Assembly (NCBI RefSeq): GCF_003116035.1
Contig: NZ_LGQW01000015.1
Span: 3,681,858-3,745,857, forward strand
DNA from: Azospirillum sp. TSH64
GTDB taxonomy: Bacteria; Pseudomonadota; Alphaproteobacteria; Azospirillales; Azospirillaceae
Length of the DNA: 64,000 nt
Direction of reading: 5' to 3'
Every line of letters begins with the position of its first letter. Position 1 is the stretch's first letter. Under the pieces are notes generated by a model. It did not search any database. It saw only the letters and a list, made by a program, of their open reading frames with translations, and was not told the origin of the DNA. Positions 7,348-18,393 of this stretch are shown here, piece after piece. A program made the position numbers and the translations under genes.

Positions 7348-8835
7348 ATGACCGATCCCGCCCGCCCCGGCATCCTGGTGGTGGATGACGAGCCGCGCTC
7401 CGTCGAGGTCATCGCCCGCCTGCTGGACGAGGAGTTCGAGGTCTTCACCGCCCTTTCGGCGGAAGAGGGGCTGCGCCTGCTGGAAACGGAATGGATTCAG
7501 GTGGTCTTCTCCGACCAGCGCATGCCGGAGGTCAGCGGGGTGGAATTCCTGACCCAGGTCCGCGAGCGCTGGCCCGACGTGGTGCGCATCGTCATCACCG
7601 GCTACATCGACCCCGAGGACATCATCGGCGCCATCAACACCGCCGGCATCCACCAGTTCATCACCAAGCCCTGGCACCCCGACCATCTGCTGCTGACCGC
7701 CCGCAACGCCGCGAGGCTCTACCGGCTCCAGCGCGAGCACGACCGCCTGACCAGCGAGTTGAAGCTGCTGCCACCGCTGGCAGAGACGCGGGTGGCGACC
7801 AGACGCGAGCGGGTCCGGAAGTCCTACCGCTTCGACGGATTGATCCGTGCCGAGGGCAGCCCGGTCGACGAGGTCTGCCGGCAGGCCGAACGGGTTTCAG
7901 GCTTCAACGTCCCGGTTCTGGTGCTGGGTGAGACGGGCACCGGCAAGGAGCTGCTGGCCCGCGCCATCCATTACGGCAGCCCGCGCTCCGACCAGCCGTT
8001 CTATTGCGAGAATTGCGGTGCCATCCCGGACGAGCTGCTGGAAAGCGAACTGTTCGGCCACAAGAAGGGTGCCTTCACCGGCGCCCACAGCAACCGCGTC
8101 GGCCTGCTGGAGCAGGCGGACGGCGGCACCATCTTTCTGGACGAGATCGGCGACATCAGCCCCGCCTTCCAGGTCCGGCTTCTGCGCTTCCTGCAGGAGG
8201 GCGAAATCCGGCCCGTCGGGTCCAACGAGACGCGGCGGGTCGATGTCCGCGTCGTCGCCGCCACCCACCGCGACCTGACCGCCGAGGTGAAGGCCGGCCG
8301 CTTCCGCGAGGATCTCTATTACCGTCTCAGCACCATGACGCTGACCATGCCGCCCCTGCGCGACCGGCCGGACGACATCCCGGTGCTGGCCCGCCACATC
8401 CTCGACCGGCTGTCGGCCGCCCACGGCAAGCCGGTGAGCGGCTTCGCCCCCGACACGCTGGCCTGCCTGGAATCCTATGGCTGGCCGGGCAACGTGCGCG
8501 AGTTGCAGAACGAGATCATGCGCATGCTGGTTCTGTGCGAAGGCGACACGTTAAGCGCCGACCTGCTGTCCGATCCTGTGCTGCGCGGTGCGGCGCTGAA
8601 TGCCCGCCCGGCCTCGCCGGAGGATGGGCCGCTGCCGCCGCTCGACCTGATCGGCCAGGGTGGGCCGCTGAAGTCGCGGATCGAGCGGGTGGAAGCCGGC
8701 ATCCTGATGGAAACGCTGGTCCGCTGCCGCTGGAACAAGAGCAAGGCCGCCGACGAGCTGGGGCTGTCGCGCATGGGACTGCGCGCCAAGCTGGAACGCT
8801 ACGGCATCGAGCGTGGGCCTGCGCAGCGGCATTAG
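7348..8835 (+). CDS. hupR: HupR/HoxA, NtrC-family response regulator of hydrogenase genes
   Basis: 495 residues in three parts. The receiver domain (1-120) has the acidic pair at D14-D15 and the phosphoacceptor D56 in FSDQRMP. The AAA+ domain has Walker A GETGTGKE (194-201), GAFTGA (241-246), the sigma-54 contact loop, and Walker B IFLDEIGD (262-269). The C-terminal Fis-type helix-turn-helix is at about 462-490 (NKSKAADELGLSRMGLRAKL). This architecture activates sigma-54 promoters, and two such sites lie in this cluster (3647, 9551). In the related Rhodobacter system HupR is active unphosphorylated and is switched off when the HupUV/HupT relay senses no H2... that logic is family knowledge and is not visible here. 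It follows hypA by 45 bases. Confidence 0.94.
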   Translation: MTDPARPGILVVDDEPRSVEVIARLLDEEFEVFTALSAEEGLRLLETEWIQVVFSDQRMPEVSGVEFLTQVRERWPDVVRIVITGYIDPEDIIGAINTAGIHQFITKPWHPDHLLLTARNAARLYRLQREHDRLTSELKLLPPLAETRVATRRERVRKSYRFDGLIRAEGSPVDEVCRQAERVSGFNVPVLVLGETGTGKELLARAIHYGSPRSDQPFYCENCGAIPDELLESELFGHKKGAFTGAHSNRVGLLEQADGGTIFLDEIGDISPAFQVRLLRFLQEGEIRPVGSNETRRVDVRVVAATHRDLTAEVKAGRFREDLYYRLSTMTLTMPPLRDRPDDIPVLARHILDRLSAAHGKPVSGFAPDTLACLESYGWPGNVRELQNEIMRMLVLCEGDTLSADLLSDPVLRGAALNARPASPEDGPLPPLDLIGQGGPLKSRIERVEAGILMETLVRCRWNKSKAADELGLSRMGLRAKLERYGIERGPAQRH

Positions 8836-8892
8836 TCATCCTTTCCCGCCCAAATCACCAAAACCACAAGAATCCCCGAGGAGCCGTTCGAT

Positions 8893-9441
8893 ATGTCGAA
8901 ATTCACCCGCCTTGCCGCGGTCACCGCGGCCATTGTGCTTGCCGCCACCCCTGCCCTTGCCCATCCCGGCCATCTCGCCGGGGCCGGCTTCCTCGACGGT
9001 GCCGCACATCCGCTGGGCGGGCTCGACCACCTGATTGCCATGGTCACGGTCGGCGTCTACGGCGCCACCATCGGCGGCCGTGCCGTTCTGGCGGTGCCGG
9101 GGGCCTTCCTGGCCGCCATGCTGGCCGGCGGGCTGTTCGCGCTGGCGGGCGGAGAATTGCCGCTGGTCGAGCCGGCCATCTATGCCTCCACCGTCGTGCT
9201 GGCGCTGCTGTGCGTCATGCCGATGTCGCGCAACAGCCTGATCGGTGTCGTCTTCGCCGCCGGCTTCGGCCTGTTCCACGGCTTCGCCCATGGCGCGGAG
9301 ATGCCGGCCGATGCCGCGGCGCTCGGCTATGCCGCCGGCTTCCTCGCCAGCACCGCCGGGCTGCATGCAGCCGGCGTCGCAATCGGCTGGGCGCTCCACC
9401 GCCTGATCGGCCAGCCGGAAGAGGATGGCCGGACGGCCTGA
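8893..9441 (+). CDS. hupE: HupE/UreJ-family nickel permease
   Basis: 182 residues. A cleavable signal peptide (1-23, ending ALA before HPGH) is followed by about six membrane segments. The metal motif HPLGGLDH lies in the first segment and FHGFAHGAE in a later one, both hallmarks of HupE/UreJ nickel carriers. It would supply nickel for the hydrogenase. It lies 57 bases after hupR and 193 bases before hupS, separated from the latter by a sigma-54 promoter, so it is probably the last gene of the accessory operon. Confidence 0.92.
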   Translation: MSKFTRLAAVTAAIVLAATPALAHPGHLAGAGFLDGAAHPLGGLDHLIAMVTVGVYGATIGGRAVLAVPGAFLAAMLAGGLFALAGGELPLVEPAIYASTVVLALLCVMPMSRNSLIGVVFAAGFGLFHGFAHGAEMPADAAALGYAAGFLASTAGLHAAGVAIGWALHRLIGQPEEDGRTA

Positions 9442-9491
9442 CCGATACCGGCAACGGACTTTCCACCCCGGCCGTCGTTTCGGCCGGCGAG

Positions 9492-9539
9492 TTGCCAGCG
9501 GCAAAGGAGCTTACACCTTCGTGACCGTTGGTTTGCCAA
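9492..9539. promoter_or_regulatory. Possible activator sites upstream of the hupS promoter
   Basis: Two small inverted repeats lie before the sigma-54 promoter: TTGCC-AGC-GGCAA (9492-9504) and TTGG-TTTG-CCAA (9528-9539). HupR of Rhodobacter is known to bind TTG-N5-CAA; these have seven and six bases between the half sites, so the match is not exact. The distances to the promoter are short for an enhancer. Low confidence. Confidence 0.28.
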
Positions 9540-9550
9540 ATGTTCGTACT

Positions 9551-9567
9551 ACGGCACGATTGTTGCC
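9551..9567 (+). promoter_or_regulatory. Sigma-54 promoter of hupSLC
   Basis: ACGGCACGATTGTTGCC is a strong -24/-12 match: GGCACG at 9553-9558 and TTGC at 9563-9566, with the GG and GC dinucleotides exactly 10 bases apart. Predicted start near 9578, leaving a leader of about 57 bases before the hupS ATG. GGGAGA precedes the ATG. It is a better consensus match than the hupD site. Confidence 0.8.
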
Positions 9568-9634
9568 TATGCCCGCGGGAGAAGCGCACCGGCCCCTCGC
9601 ACGCCGGTGCTGCCCGACGGGAGAAAACAAACCG

Positions 9635-10708
9635 ATGGCAACGCTGGAAACCTTCTACGAGGTGATGCGGCGGCAGGGGATCACACGCCGTTCGTTCCTG
9701 AAATACTGCTCGCTGACCGCCGCGGCCCTGGGGCTGGGGCCGGAACTGGTGCCGCAGATCGTCCACGCCATGGAAGCCAAGCCGCGCACCCCGGTGCTGT
9801 GGTTGCACGGGCTTGAGTGTACCTGCTGCTCCGAATCCTTCATCCGCTCGGCGCACCCGCTGGTGAAGGACGTGGTGCTGTCGATGATCTCGCTGGACTA
9901 TGACGACACGCTGATGGCGTCGGCCGGCCACCATGCCGAGGCGATCCTCGACGAGGTGATGGAGAAGTACAAGGGCAACTACATCCTGGCGGTGGAAGGC
10001 AACCCGCCGCTGAATCAGGATGGCATGTCCTGCATCATCGGCGGCAAGCCCTTCACCGACCAGCTGCGCAAGGTCGCCAAGGACGCCAAGGCGATCATCT
10101 CCTGGGGCTCCTGCGCGTCCTTCGGCTGCGTCCAGGCGGCGCGCCCGAACCCGACCCGCGCCACCCCGGTGCATGAGGTCATCACCGACAAGCCGATCAT
10201 CAAGGTTCCCGGCTGCCCGCCGATCGCCGAAGTGATGACAGGGGTCATCACCTACATGCTGACCTTCGACCGCATCCCGGAGCTTGACCGCCAGGGCCGG
10301 CCGAAGATGTTCTACAGCCAGCGCATCCACGACAAATGCTATCGCCGGCCGCATTTCGACGCCGGCCAGTTCGTCGAATCCTTCGACGATGAGGGCGCTC
10401 GCAAGGGCTATTGCCTCTACAAGGTCGGCTGCAAGGGCCCGACCACCTACAACGCCTGCTCCACCGTGCGTTGGAACGAAGGCACCAGCTTCCCCATCCA
10501 GTCCGGCCACGGCTGCATCGGCTGCTCGGAGGACGGCTTCTGGGACAAGGGGTCCTGGTACGCCCGCCAATCCGACATCCTCCAGTTCGGGATCGAGGCC
10601 AACGCCGACCAGATCGGCACCACCGCCGCCATCGGCGTCGGCAGCATCATCGCCGCCCATGCGGCGGTCAGCGCCCTGAAGCGCGCACAGCACAAGGGAG
10701 ACGTCTGA
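9635..10708 (+). CDS. hupS: HupS, uptake [NiFe]-hydrogenase small subunit, O2-tolerant type
   Basis: 357 residues. The Tat signal is TRRSFLK (R18, R19) with likely cleavage after A45. The proximal cluster cysteines are C62, C64 and C65 in [10 protein letters not shown]160 and C165 in WGSCASFGC, and C194 in VPGCPP. Subtracting 45 gives 17, 19, 20, 115, 120 and 149, the six positions that bind the [4Fe-3S] cluster in O2-tolerant membrane hydrogenases such as E. coli Hyd-1; oxygen-sensitive enzymes have glycine at 19 and 120. The medial and distal cluster cysteines follow, and the tail from about 325 is the hydrophobic membrane anchor. H2 is oxidised on the periplasmic side and electrons pass to HupC and quinone. 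It lies 2 bases before hupL. Confidence 0.96.
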   Translation: MATLETFYEVMRRQGITRRSFLKYCSLTAAALGLGPELVPQIVHAMEAKPRTPVLWLHGLECTCCSESFIRSAHPLVKDVVLSMISLDYDDTLMASAGHHAEAILDEVMEKYKGNYILAVEGNPPLNQDGMSCIIGGKPFTDQLRKVAKDAKAIISWGSCASFGCVQAARPNPTRATPVHEVITDKPIIKVPGCPPIAEVMTGVITYMLTFDRIPELDRQGRPKMFYSQRIHDKCYRRPHFDAGQFVESFDDEGARKGYCLYKVGCKGPTTYNACSTVRWNEGTSFPIQSGHGCIGCSEDGFWDKGSWYARQSDILQFGIEANADQIGTTAAIGVGSIIAAHAAVSALKRAQHKGDV

Positions 10709-10710
10709 CC

Positions 10711-12525
<1,815 letters not shown>

Positions 12526-12550
12526 CCGGCAGCCGAGGAGGATTTAAGTC

Positions 12551-13345
12551 ATGGCTCCTCTCGACGATGCGAAGCCGGTCGCGACACCGGACGAGGAAGG
12601 GACGGCCGCTCCGGCGGCCGGCCGTTTCCTGAAGGCGATCTATGTGTACGAGGTGCCGGTACGGGTCTGGCACTGGGTCAACGCGCTGGCGATCGTGGTT
12701 CTGTCGGTCACCGGCTACCTGATCGCCAATCCGCTGCCGACCATGCCGGGCGAGGCCAGCGCCAATTTCCTGATGGGCTACATCCGCTTCGTCCATTTCG
12801 CTGCGGCCTACATCTTCGCCATCGGCTTCATCGGCCGGCTCTATTGGGCTCTCGTCGGCAACCACCATGCCAAGCAGCTGTTCCGCTTTCCCTTCTGGGA
12901 CCGTCACTGGTGGGGGGAGCTGTTCCTGGAAGCCCGCTGGTATCTGTTCCTGGAGCGCAAGCCGAAGCTGTATGTCGGCCATAACCCGCTGGCGCAATTC
13001 TCTATGTTCTGGGCCATCGCGGTGGGCAGCGTCTTCATGATCGTCACCGGCTTCGCGCTCTACAGCGAGGGAGCGGGCCAGGGCAGCTGGCAGGACACGC
13101 TGTTCGGCTGGGTCATCCCGCTGTTCGGCCAGAGCATGGACGTCCACACCTGGCACCATATGGGCATGTGGGCGATCCTGCTGTTCGTGATCGTCCATGT
13201 CTATGCCGCGGTGCGCGAGGACATCATGTCCCGCCAATCGATCATCTCCACCATGATCAGCGGCGTGCGCACCTTCAAGGACGCCGAAGCCCCGGCGGAC
13301 GAGGAGCATGAGCGCCCGGTGAAGAAGGCGGCGCGGATGGGGTAG
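12551..13345 (+). CDS. hupC: HupC, hydrogenase cytochrome b subunit
   Basis: 264 residues with four predicted membrane helices (about 40-60, 75-98, 150-172, 205-228). The b-type haem ligand candidates are in VWHWVN, RFVHFAAAY and TWHHMGMW...VIVHVY. It takes electrons from the HupS distal cluster to the quinone pool and anchors the enzyme in the cytoplasmic membrane. AGGAGG is placed well before the ATG. The N-terminal 25 residues are Pro/Ala/Glu-rich and probably cytoplasmic; the C-terminus is charged. Confidence 0.95.
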   Translation: MAPLDDAKPVATPDEEGTAAPAAGRFLKAIYVYEVPVRVWHWVNALAIVVLSVTGYLIANPLPTMPGEASANFLMGYIRFVHFAAAYIFAIGFIGRLYWALVGNHHAKQLFRFPFWDRHWWGELFLEARWYLFLERKPKLYVGHNPLAQFSMFWAIAVGSVFMIVTGFALYSEGAGQGSWQDTLFGWVIPLFGQSMDVHTWHHMGMWAILLFVIVHVYAAVREDIMSRQSIISTMISGVRTFKDAEAPADEEHERPVKKAARMG

Positions 13346-13408
13346 GATTACCTTACCCGGCACGCTGCCTCCCTTGAAAACCTTGAATAGTTCTTCTTAC
13401 GTTCCCAT

Positions 13409-13445
13409 CTCTGGGAGGTTCCGAAAACCACGGAGTCTCCCAGAG
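13409..13445. repeat. Inverted repeat downstream of hupC
   Basis: CTCTGGGAG (13409-13417) and CTCCCAGAG (13437-13445) form a 9-bp perfect stem with a 19-base loop. No T run follows, so it is not a standard terminator. It lies between hupC and the small gene at 13482 and could end or stabilise the hupSLC message, or act as a leader hairpin of the next gene. Confidence 0.45.
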
Positions 13446-13481
13446 CGGCGCCGCCCCATGCGGGTGCGTCAGGAGGACGTC

Positions 13482-13844
13482 ATGCCCTTTTTTCCGACCA
13501 TCGACCTGACCCCGCAGGTGAAGATGCTGCTGGCCCGCGGGGCGCTGACGCTGAACCCAGGCCAATGGGTGCGGGGCGAGAAGGGACGCGGTCGGTTCCT
13601 GCGCACCGACCCGCGCACCGGCACCGCCCATGTCAGCTGGCTGCGGCCGGGCGACGATTGGAAAACCGCGTCGCAGCGGTTCCACCGTGCCTGTCGCAAA
13701 GGATATATCGGCAAGTATCGCGGCCTGTACGAATTCGACAAGACCAACTGCACCACAGCAATCCCTCCCCTGCGTTGGAAGGTCCGGGCGCCTGTGCAGA
13801 TGCCGCTGTTCGGCTACAGGGCGAAGGACGCCGCCCACGCCTGA
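13482..13844 (+). CDS. Conserved-looking small basic protein of unknown function
   Basis: 120 residues starting MPFFPTIDLTPQ, chosen because AGGAGG lies six bases before this ATG; an in-frame ATG at 13458 lacks such a site. The protein is soluble, basic and aromatic-rich (GQWVRGEKGRGRFLR, HVSWLRPGDDWKTASQRFHRA, GKYRGLYEFDKTN). The repeated short WV/RGRF/GTAHVSW pattern could be a small SH3-like beta barrel, but this is a guess. It is the last plus-strand gene of the hup cluster and its final 31 bases overlap the end of hypF on the other strand. I recognise no family. Confidence 0.6.
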   Translation: MPFFPTIDLTPQVKMLLARGALTLNPGQWVRGEKGRGRFLRTDPRTGTAHVSWLRPGDDWKTASQRFHRACRKGYIGKYRGLYEFDKTNCTTAIPPLRWKVRAPVQMPLFGYRAKDAAHA

Positions 13845-16054
13845 CCGAGGCTGAGCCCGCCGTCGTTGGCGGGGGCCAGCCTCGGCAGCAGCGCCTCCAC
13901 CCCGGCGGAACGGAAGCCGGCCACCAGTTCCTCCGCCAGCACCGCGTTCATCAGGCAACCGCCGGACAGCACCACCCGGCCCAGGCCATGGCCACGCAGC
14001 ACCGGCAGCGTCCAGCCCACCAGCGCCGCCGCCAGCGTGCCGTGGAACAACTCCGCCCCCTCCACTGCATCGGCAACGGTCAGCAGCTGCTCCAACAAGG
14101 GGGTCAGATCCAGTTCGCCCCCTTCGATCCGCCACGCGCCGTCCGCAACGCGCGCTTGGCGCACGAGGGATTCCAGTGTCATCGGCGCCTCGCCCTCAAA
14201 CCCGGCCACCGCGCGGACGCCCAGCAGGCCACAGGCGGCATCGAACCAGCGCCCGCAGGAACTGGTGAGCGGTGCATTGATGCCGCGCTCGATCATCCGC
14301 CGGACACCCTCGGCCGGGCCATGGGCGGCGAAACGGGAGGCGATCTCATCGGCACGTCCCATCCGCGCCAGGGCGGCGGCGGCCATGCGCCAGGGCTGGC
14401 GGGCCGCCACATCGCCGCCGGGCTGGGCCAGCGGCGCAAGGCTGCCGAGACGCTCGGACCTCAGCCCATCGACCAGCAGCATCTCGCCGCCCCAGGACCC
14501 GCCATCCTCTCCCAGGCCGAAGCCGTCCAGCGCCAGCCCGACGGCCGGCCCCTCGACCCGGTGTTCGGCCATCACGGCGGCGACATGGGCATGGTGATGC
14601 TGGACCGGCACGGCCGGCAGGCCGCTCATTTCGGCGAAATGGGTGGATTGGAAATCGGGATGCCGGTCATGGGCGACCGCAACCGGTTGGACCCCCAGGA
14701 CGTGCAGCAGATGTGCGACGGTTTCCTCCAGAAAGGCCAGCGTCGCGGCGTTGTCGAGGTCGCCGATGTGCTGGGACAGGAAAGCCTCGTCGCCGCGGGT
14801 GACGCAGACCGTCGTCTTCAGATGGCCGCCCACCGCCAGGACCGGCGGCACCGGATGGGCCAGCCGGATCGGCTCCGGCACATGGCCGCGGCCGCGGCGC
14901 AGGAAGGCGGGGGCCCCGGCCAGCTTGCGCGCGACGCTGTCGTCGGCACGGATGACAATGTCGCGGTCATGGTCGACGATCAGGTCGGCGATGCCGGCCA
15001 GCCTCTCCCGCGCCTCCGCATTGCCGATGGCCAGCGGTTCGCCGCCGGGGTTGGCGGAGGTCATCACCAGCGTCAGATCCTGCGGCGCGTCCAGCCAGCC
15101 GGTACCGTCCGGCCGCCCCGCCGCTTCGTGGAACAGCAGGTAATGCAGCGGGGTATAGGGCAGCATGACGCCCAGCCAAACCAGACCGGGAGCGATCTCC
15201 GGTGCCAGTTCGGGCGCATCGTCCCGCCGCCGCAGCAGGACGATGGGGCGCGCCATCCCTTCCAGCAACGCCCGCTCTCCGCCGTCCATCCAGACATGGC
15301 GGATGGCGGATTCGGTGTTGGCGACCATCAGGGCGAAGGGCTTGCCGTTGCGCTGCTTGACCCGCCGCAACCGCTCCACCGCATCGTGGCGCGTGGCGTC
15401 ACAGGCAAGATGGAAGCCGCCCAGACCCTTGATGGCAACGATCCTGCCGGCGCGGAGTGCAGCGACGATGTCTTCCGGCGGATGCGACAAACGGGGGCCG
15501 CAGGTCGGACAGGCCGTCGGCTGAGCATGGAAGCGCCGGTTCCCCGGGTCCTTATACTCGGCCAGACACTCCGGGCAGAGCGGGAAGCCGGCCATCGCCG
15601 TTTGCGGCCGGTCATAGGGAAGTTGCCGCGTGATGGTGTAGCGCGGGCCGCAATGGGTGCAGTTCAGGAAGGCATAGCGATGGCGGCGGTCGGTCGGATC
15701 GAACAGTTCACCCAGGCAGGCCGGACAGACCGCGGCGTCGGGTCCGATGCCGGTCGCGACGGCGCCGGCGGACAGGCTGTGGCGGATTGCGAAGGAGACC
15801 TCGGCGGGAACATGCGGAACAGCGTCGCACTCGACGGCATCGATGCGGGCCAATGGCGGCGCTTCGGCCGACAGGGCCGCCTGGAAAGCGGCGACGCCGC
15901 TGCCCTGCACCTCGATCAGCACACCCTGCGGGTCGTTCAGCACCCAGCCGGTCAGGCCGAAACGCCCGGCCAGCGCATGGACATGCGGGCGGAACCCCAC
16001 CCCCTGCACCCGCCCGCGCACGCGGATCCGCAGACGTTCGCCTTTGTGTGACAT
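13814..16054 (-). CDS. hypF: HypF, carbamoyltransferase for hydrogenase CN ligand synthesis
   Basis: 746 residues in the full HypF order: N-terminal acylphosphatase domain (about 8-92, VQGVGFRPHVHALA), two zinc fingers with CPAC (110-113), CTHC, CPEC and CPTC, a YrdC-like nucleotide/carbamoyl-adenylate domain (IKGLGGFHLACDA onward), and a C-terminal Kae1-like carbamoyltransferase domain (VQHHHAHVAAVMAEH; SCGRWFDAACGLLG; LSGGCLMN). It makes the thiocarboxamide on HypE from carbamoyl phosphate, the source of the CN ligands. It is on the opposite strand to the rest of the hup genes and converges on them. No terminator is visible at the overlap. Confidence 0.96.
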   Translation of the reverse strand: MSHKGERLRIRVRGRVQGVGFRPHVHALAGRFGLTGWVLNDPQGVLIEVQGSGVAAFQAALSAEAPPLARIDAVECDAVPHVPAEVSFAIRHSLSAGAVATGIGPDAAVCPACLGELFDPTDRRHRYAFLNCTHCGPRYTITRQLPYDRPQTAMAGFPLCPECLAEYKDPGNRRFHAQPTACPTCGPRLSHPPEDIVAALRAGRIVAIKGLGGFHLACDATRHDAVERLRRVKQRNGKPFALMVANTESAIRHVWMDGGERALLEGMARPIVLLRRRDDAPELAPEIAPGLVWLGVMLPYTPLHYLLFHEAAGRPDGTGWLDAPQDLTLVMTSANPGGEPLAIGNAEARERLAGIADLIVDHDRDIVIRADDSVARKLAGAPAFLRRGRGHVPEPIRLAHPVPPVLAVGGHLKTTVCVTRGDEAFLSQHIGDLDNAATLAFLEETVAHLLHVLGVQPVAVAHDRHPDFQSTHFAEMSGLPAVPVQHHHAHVAAVMAEHRVEGPAVGLALDGFGLGEDGGSWGGEMLLVDGLRSERLGSLAPLAQPGGDVAARQPWRMAAAALARMGRADEIASRFAAHGPAEGVRRMIERGINAPLTSSCGRWFDAACGLLGVRAVAGFEGEAPMTLESLVRQARVADGAWRIEGGELDLTPLLEQLLTVADAVEGAELFHGTLAAALVGWTLPVLRGHGLGRVVLSGGCLMNAVLAEELVAGFRSAGVEALLPRLAPANDGGLSLGQAWAASFAL

Positions 16055-16194
16055 GAGAGCCTGTCAAATGGTCTTCGGCTGCACCGATGTCCAACATCCT
16101 AACCATCTCCCCAAAAGGAAGAAGGGATTTCGCAACCATCCGGCACGGCGCCGGTTGACAGGGGGACATGCGGAACCGGAACGGAGATGCCGCC

Positions 16195-16428
16195 ATGAGC
16201 GCGAGCAAGCACGAGAAGACCGACAAGCCGACCGATGCCGACCTGAAGGACAACCCGCAGATCGGCGGATCGAAGGGCGCCCGCGCCGCCGGCATGACGC
16301 CGGACGACCTGGATCTGGCCCAGGGCGAGACCACCTTCGAGGGCGACGTGGAAAACCAGACCAACGACAAGGGCGGCGTCGACAAGCCCTTCCGCGACGG
16401 CCCGCCGCTGCGGCCCCGTCAGGCCTGA
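16195..16428 (+). CDS. Small hydrophilic protein of unknown function
   Basis: 77 residues starting MSASKHEKTDKP; ACGGAG precedes this ATG. The protein is highly polar and rich in Asp, Lys, Gly and Thr, with no cysteine, tryptophan or hydrophobic core, so it is probably largely disordered, as many small stress-related hydrophilic proteins are. This is inference; no family is recognised. The TTGACA at 16157 upstream may be part of its promoter. A strong terminator follows after 24 bases, giving a monocistronic unit. Confidence 0.62.
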   Translation: MSASKHEKTDKPTDADLKDNPQIGGSKGARAAGMTPDDLDLAQGETTFEGDVENQTNDKGGVDKPFRDGPPLRPRQA

Positions 16429-16452
16429 CGGTCGAGATCATCGGACGATGAG

Positions 16453-16482
16453 GGCGGCGCTCCACCGGGGCGCCGCCTTTTT
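16453..16482 (+). terminator. Rho-independent terminator
   Basis: GGCGGCGC (16453-16460) pairs with GCGCCGCC (16470-16477) across a 9-base loop and is followed directly by TTTTT. It ends the transcript of the small hydrophilic protein. Confidence 0.9.
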
Positions 16483-16762
16483 CGTATCCGTGCCGGACAG
16501 CCATGCGAGGCGCTGCACGGCATGGTGTTGCCAAGACCTGCGACATTCTGTTACGCCTGCTTCCATGCTGCATCGCGTCACGCCGCCCTGACGGCCTGCC
16601 CTACGCATTGACCTGAAACCCGACCGCCCGGTCACCGGACGGCCGCCGTTTCGCAGCGACCCCAATTTCCGACTTTCATTCCTGATCATCGTCGACGGCG
16701 GCCTACCATCCGGCCTTTGCCGGTGCGCCCTGCCGCCGTCCCGGCTTGAGCTTGCGAGACCC

Positions 16763-18250
16763 ATGACCATCGATTTGCAACGGCTCCGCCAGGAGTGGTT
16801 CGGCAACACGCGCAGCGATCTGCTGTCCGGGCTTGTCGTCGCACTTGCCCTGATTCCGGAAGCCATCGCCTTTTCCATCATCGCCGGGGTCGATCCGAAG
16901 ATCGGCCTCTACGCCTCCTTCGCCATCGCCATGACAATCGCCATCGTCGGCGGCCGGCCCGGCATGATCTCCGCCGCGACGGCCGCCACCGCGGTGCTGA
17001 TGGTCACGCTGGTCAAAGAGCACGGCCTGCAATATCTGCTGGCCGCCACCGTACTGGCCGGACTGCTGCAGGTTGGCGCCGGCTTCCTGCGGCTCGGGGC
17101 GCTGATGCGCTTCGTGTCGAAATCGGTGATGACCGGCTTCGTCAATTCGCTCGCCATCCTGATCTTTTTGGCCCAGCTGCCGGAACTGGTGGGGGTGCCG
17201 ACCGTCACCTATGCGCTGGTCGCCGCCGGGCTGGCGATCATCTATCTGCTGCCGCGACTGACCAGGGCGGTGCCGTCGGCGCTGGTCAGCATCCTGGTGC
17301 TGACTGCAGTCACCATCGGCTTCGGGATCGACGTCCGCACGGTCGGCGACATGGGCGAACTGCCCAGCACCCTGCCCGTCTTCCTGCTTCCCGACATTCC
17401 GCTGACCCTGGACACGCTGCGGATCATCCTGCCCTATTCGGCCGGCATCGCCGTGGTCGGGCTTCTGGAATCGCTGATGACCGCAGCCATCGTCGACGAC
17501 ATGACCGAGACCGGCAGCGACAAGAACCGCGAGTGCGTCGGCCAGGGCATCGCCAACATGGTGTCCGGCTTCCTCGGCGGCATGGCCGGCTGCGCGATGA
17601 TCGGACAATCGGTGATCAACGTGAAATCGGGCGGACGGGGCCGGCTGTCGACCTTCTGCGCCGGCCTGTTCCTGCTGTTCCTGATCGTCGTGCTGGGCGA
17701 CTGGGTGAAGCGCATTCCGATGGCGGCATTGGTGGCGGTGATGATCATGGTGTCGGTCGGCACCTTCAACTGGCAATCCCTGAAAAGCCTGGTGACGCAT
17801 CCGCGCAGTTCCAGCGCCGTGATGCTGGCGACGGTCGCCGGCGTCGTCCTCACCCACAACCTCGCCATCGGCGTGCTGATCGGCGTTCTGCTGTCCGGCA
17901 TATTCTTCGCCGGCAAGGTCGCCCGGATGTTCCGCGTCACCTCCACCCTGTCGGAGGATGGCCGCACCCGCACCTATCGGGTCGAGGGGCAGCTTTTCTT
18001 CGCCTCCGCCGACGATTTTTCCGCGTCTTTCGATGTGCGGGAGGCTCTGGACACGGCGGTGATCGATGTTTCCGGCGCCCATATCTGGGACATCTCCAGC
18101 GTCGCGGCTCTCGACGGCGTCGTGCTGAAGTTCCGCCGCGCCGGGACCGAGGTGCGGCTCGCCGGCCTGAATGCGGCCAGCGAAACCATCGTCGACCGGC
18201 TGGCGACCCATGACAAGCCGGGAGCCGGGGATCGCGCTCCGGCCCACTGA
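16763..18250 (+). CDS. SulP-family anion transporter with STAS domain
   Basis: 495 residues. About ten to twelve hydrophobic segments fill residues 20-395; the SulP signature is seen at the start ([24 protein letters not shown]), in GLYASF, and in [18 protein letters not shown]. The C-terminal region (about 410-490) is a STAS domain with the [19 protein letters not shown] strand-helix. SulP proteins carry sulfate, bicarbonate or dicarboxylates; substrate cannot be told from sequence. It is preceded by 280 bases without features and followed by a hairpin without T run. Confidence 0.88.
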   Translation: MTIDLQRLRQEWFGNTRSDLLSGLVVALALIPEAIAFSIIAGVDPKIGLYASFAIAMTIAIVGGRPGMISAATAATAVLMVTLVKEHGLQYLLAATVLAGLLQVGAGFLRLGALMRFVSKSVMTGFVNSLAILIFLAQLPELVGVPTVTYALVAAGLAIIYLLPRLTRAVPSALVSILVLTAVTIGFGIDVRTVGDMGELPSTLPVFLLPDIPLTLDTLRIILPYSAGIAVVGLLESLMTAAIVDDMTETGSDKNRECVGQGIANMVSGFLGGMAGCAMIGQSVINVKSGGRGRLSTFCAGLFLLFLIVVLGDWVKRIPMAALVAVMIMVSVGTFNWQSLKSLVTHPRSSSAVMLATVAGVVLTHNLAIGVLIGVLLSGIFFAGKVARMFRVTSTLSEDGRTRTYRVEGQLFFASADDFSASFDVREALDTAVIDVSGAHIWDISSVAALDGVVLKFRRAGTEVRLAGLNAASETIVDRLATHDKPGAGDRAPAH

Positions 18251-18253
18251 CCG

Positions 18254-18284
18254 ACGACGCCCCTCGCCTTGCAGAGGGCGTCGT
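18254..18284. repeat. Hairpin after the SulP gene
   Basis: ACGACGCCC (18254-18262) pairs with GGGCGTCGT (18276-18284), extended inward by TC/GA with one bulged base. There is no T run on either side, so it may be a weak or Rho-assisted end or a message-stabilising hairpin. Confidence 0.45.
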
Positions 18285-18393
18285 GAGGGAACGCGATGGA
18301 ACCGCGAGCGGTGCCGGGGGTTGGACAGGATGGAGCAGCCGGCGCATCCCGCCGGCGGCCTGACGCCCGGATACCTGAGACAGGACCTTCGCC

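Noticed and set aside
13565..16051. 828-codon plus-strand frame opposite hypF
   Set aside because: Antisense shadow; low-complexity Arg/Gln/His composition and no domain, against the complete HypF domain order on the minus strand.
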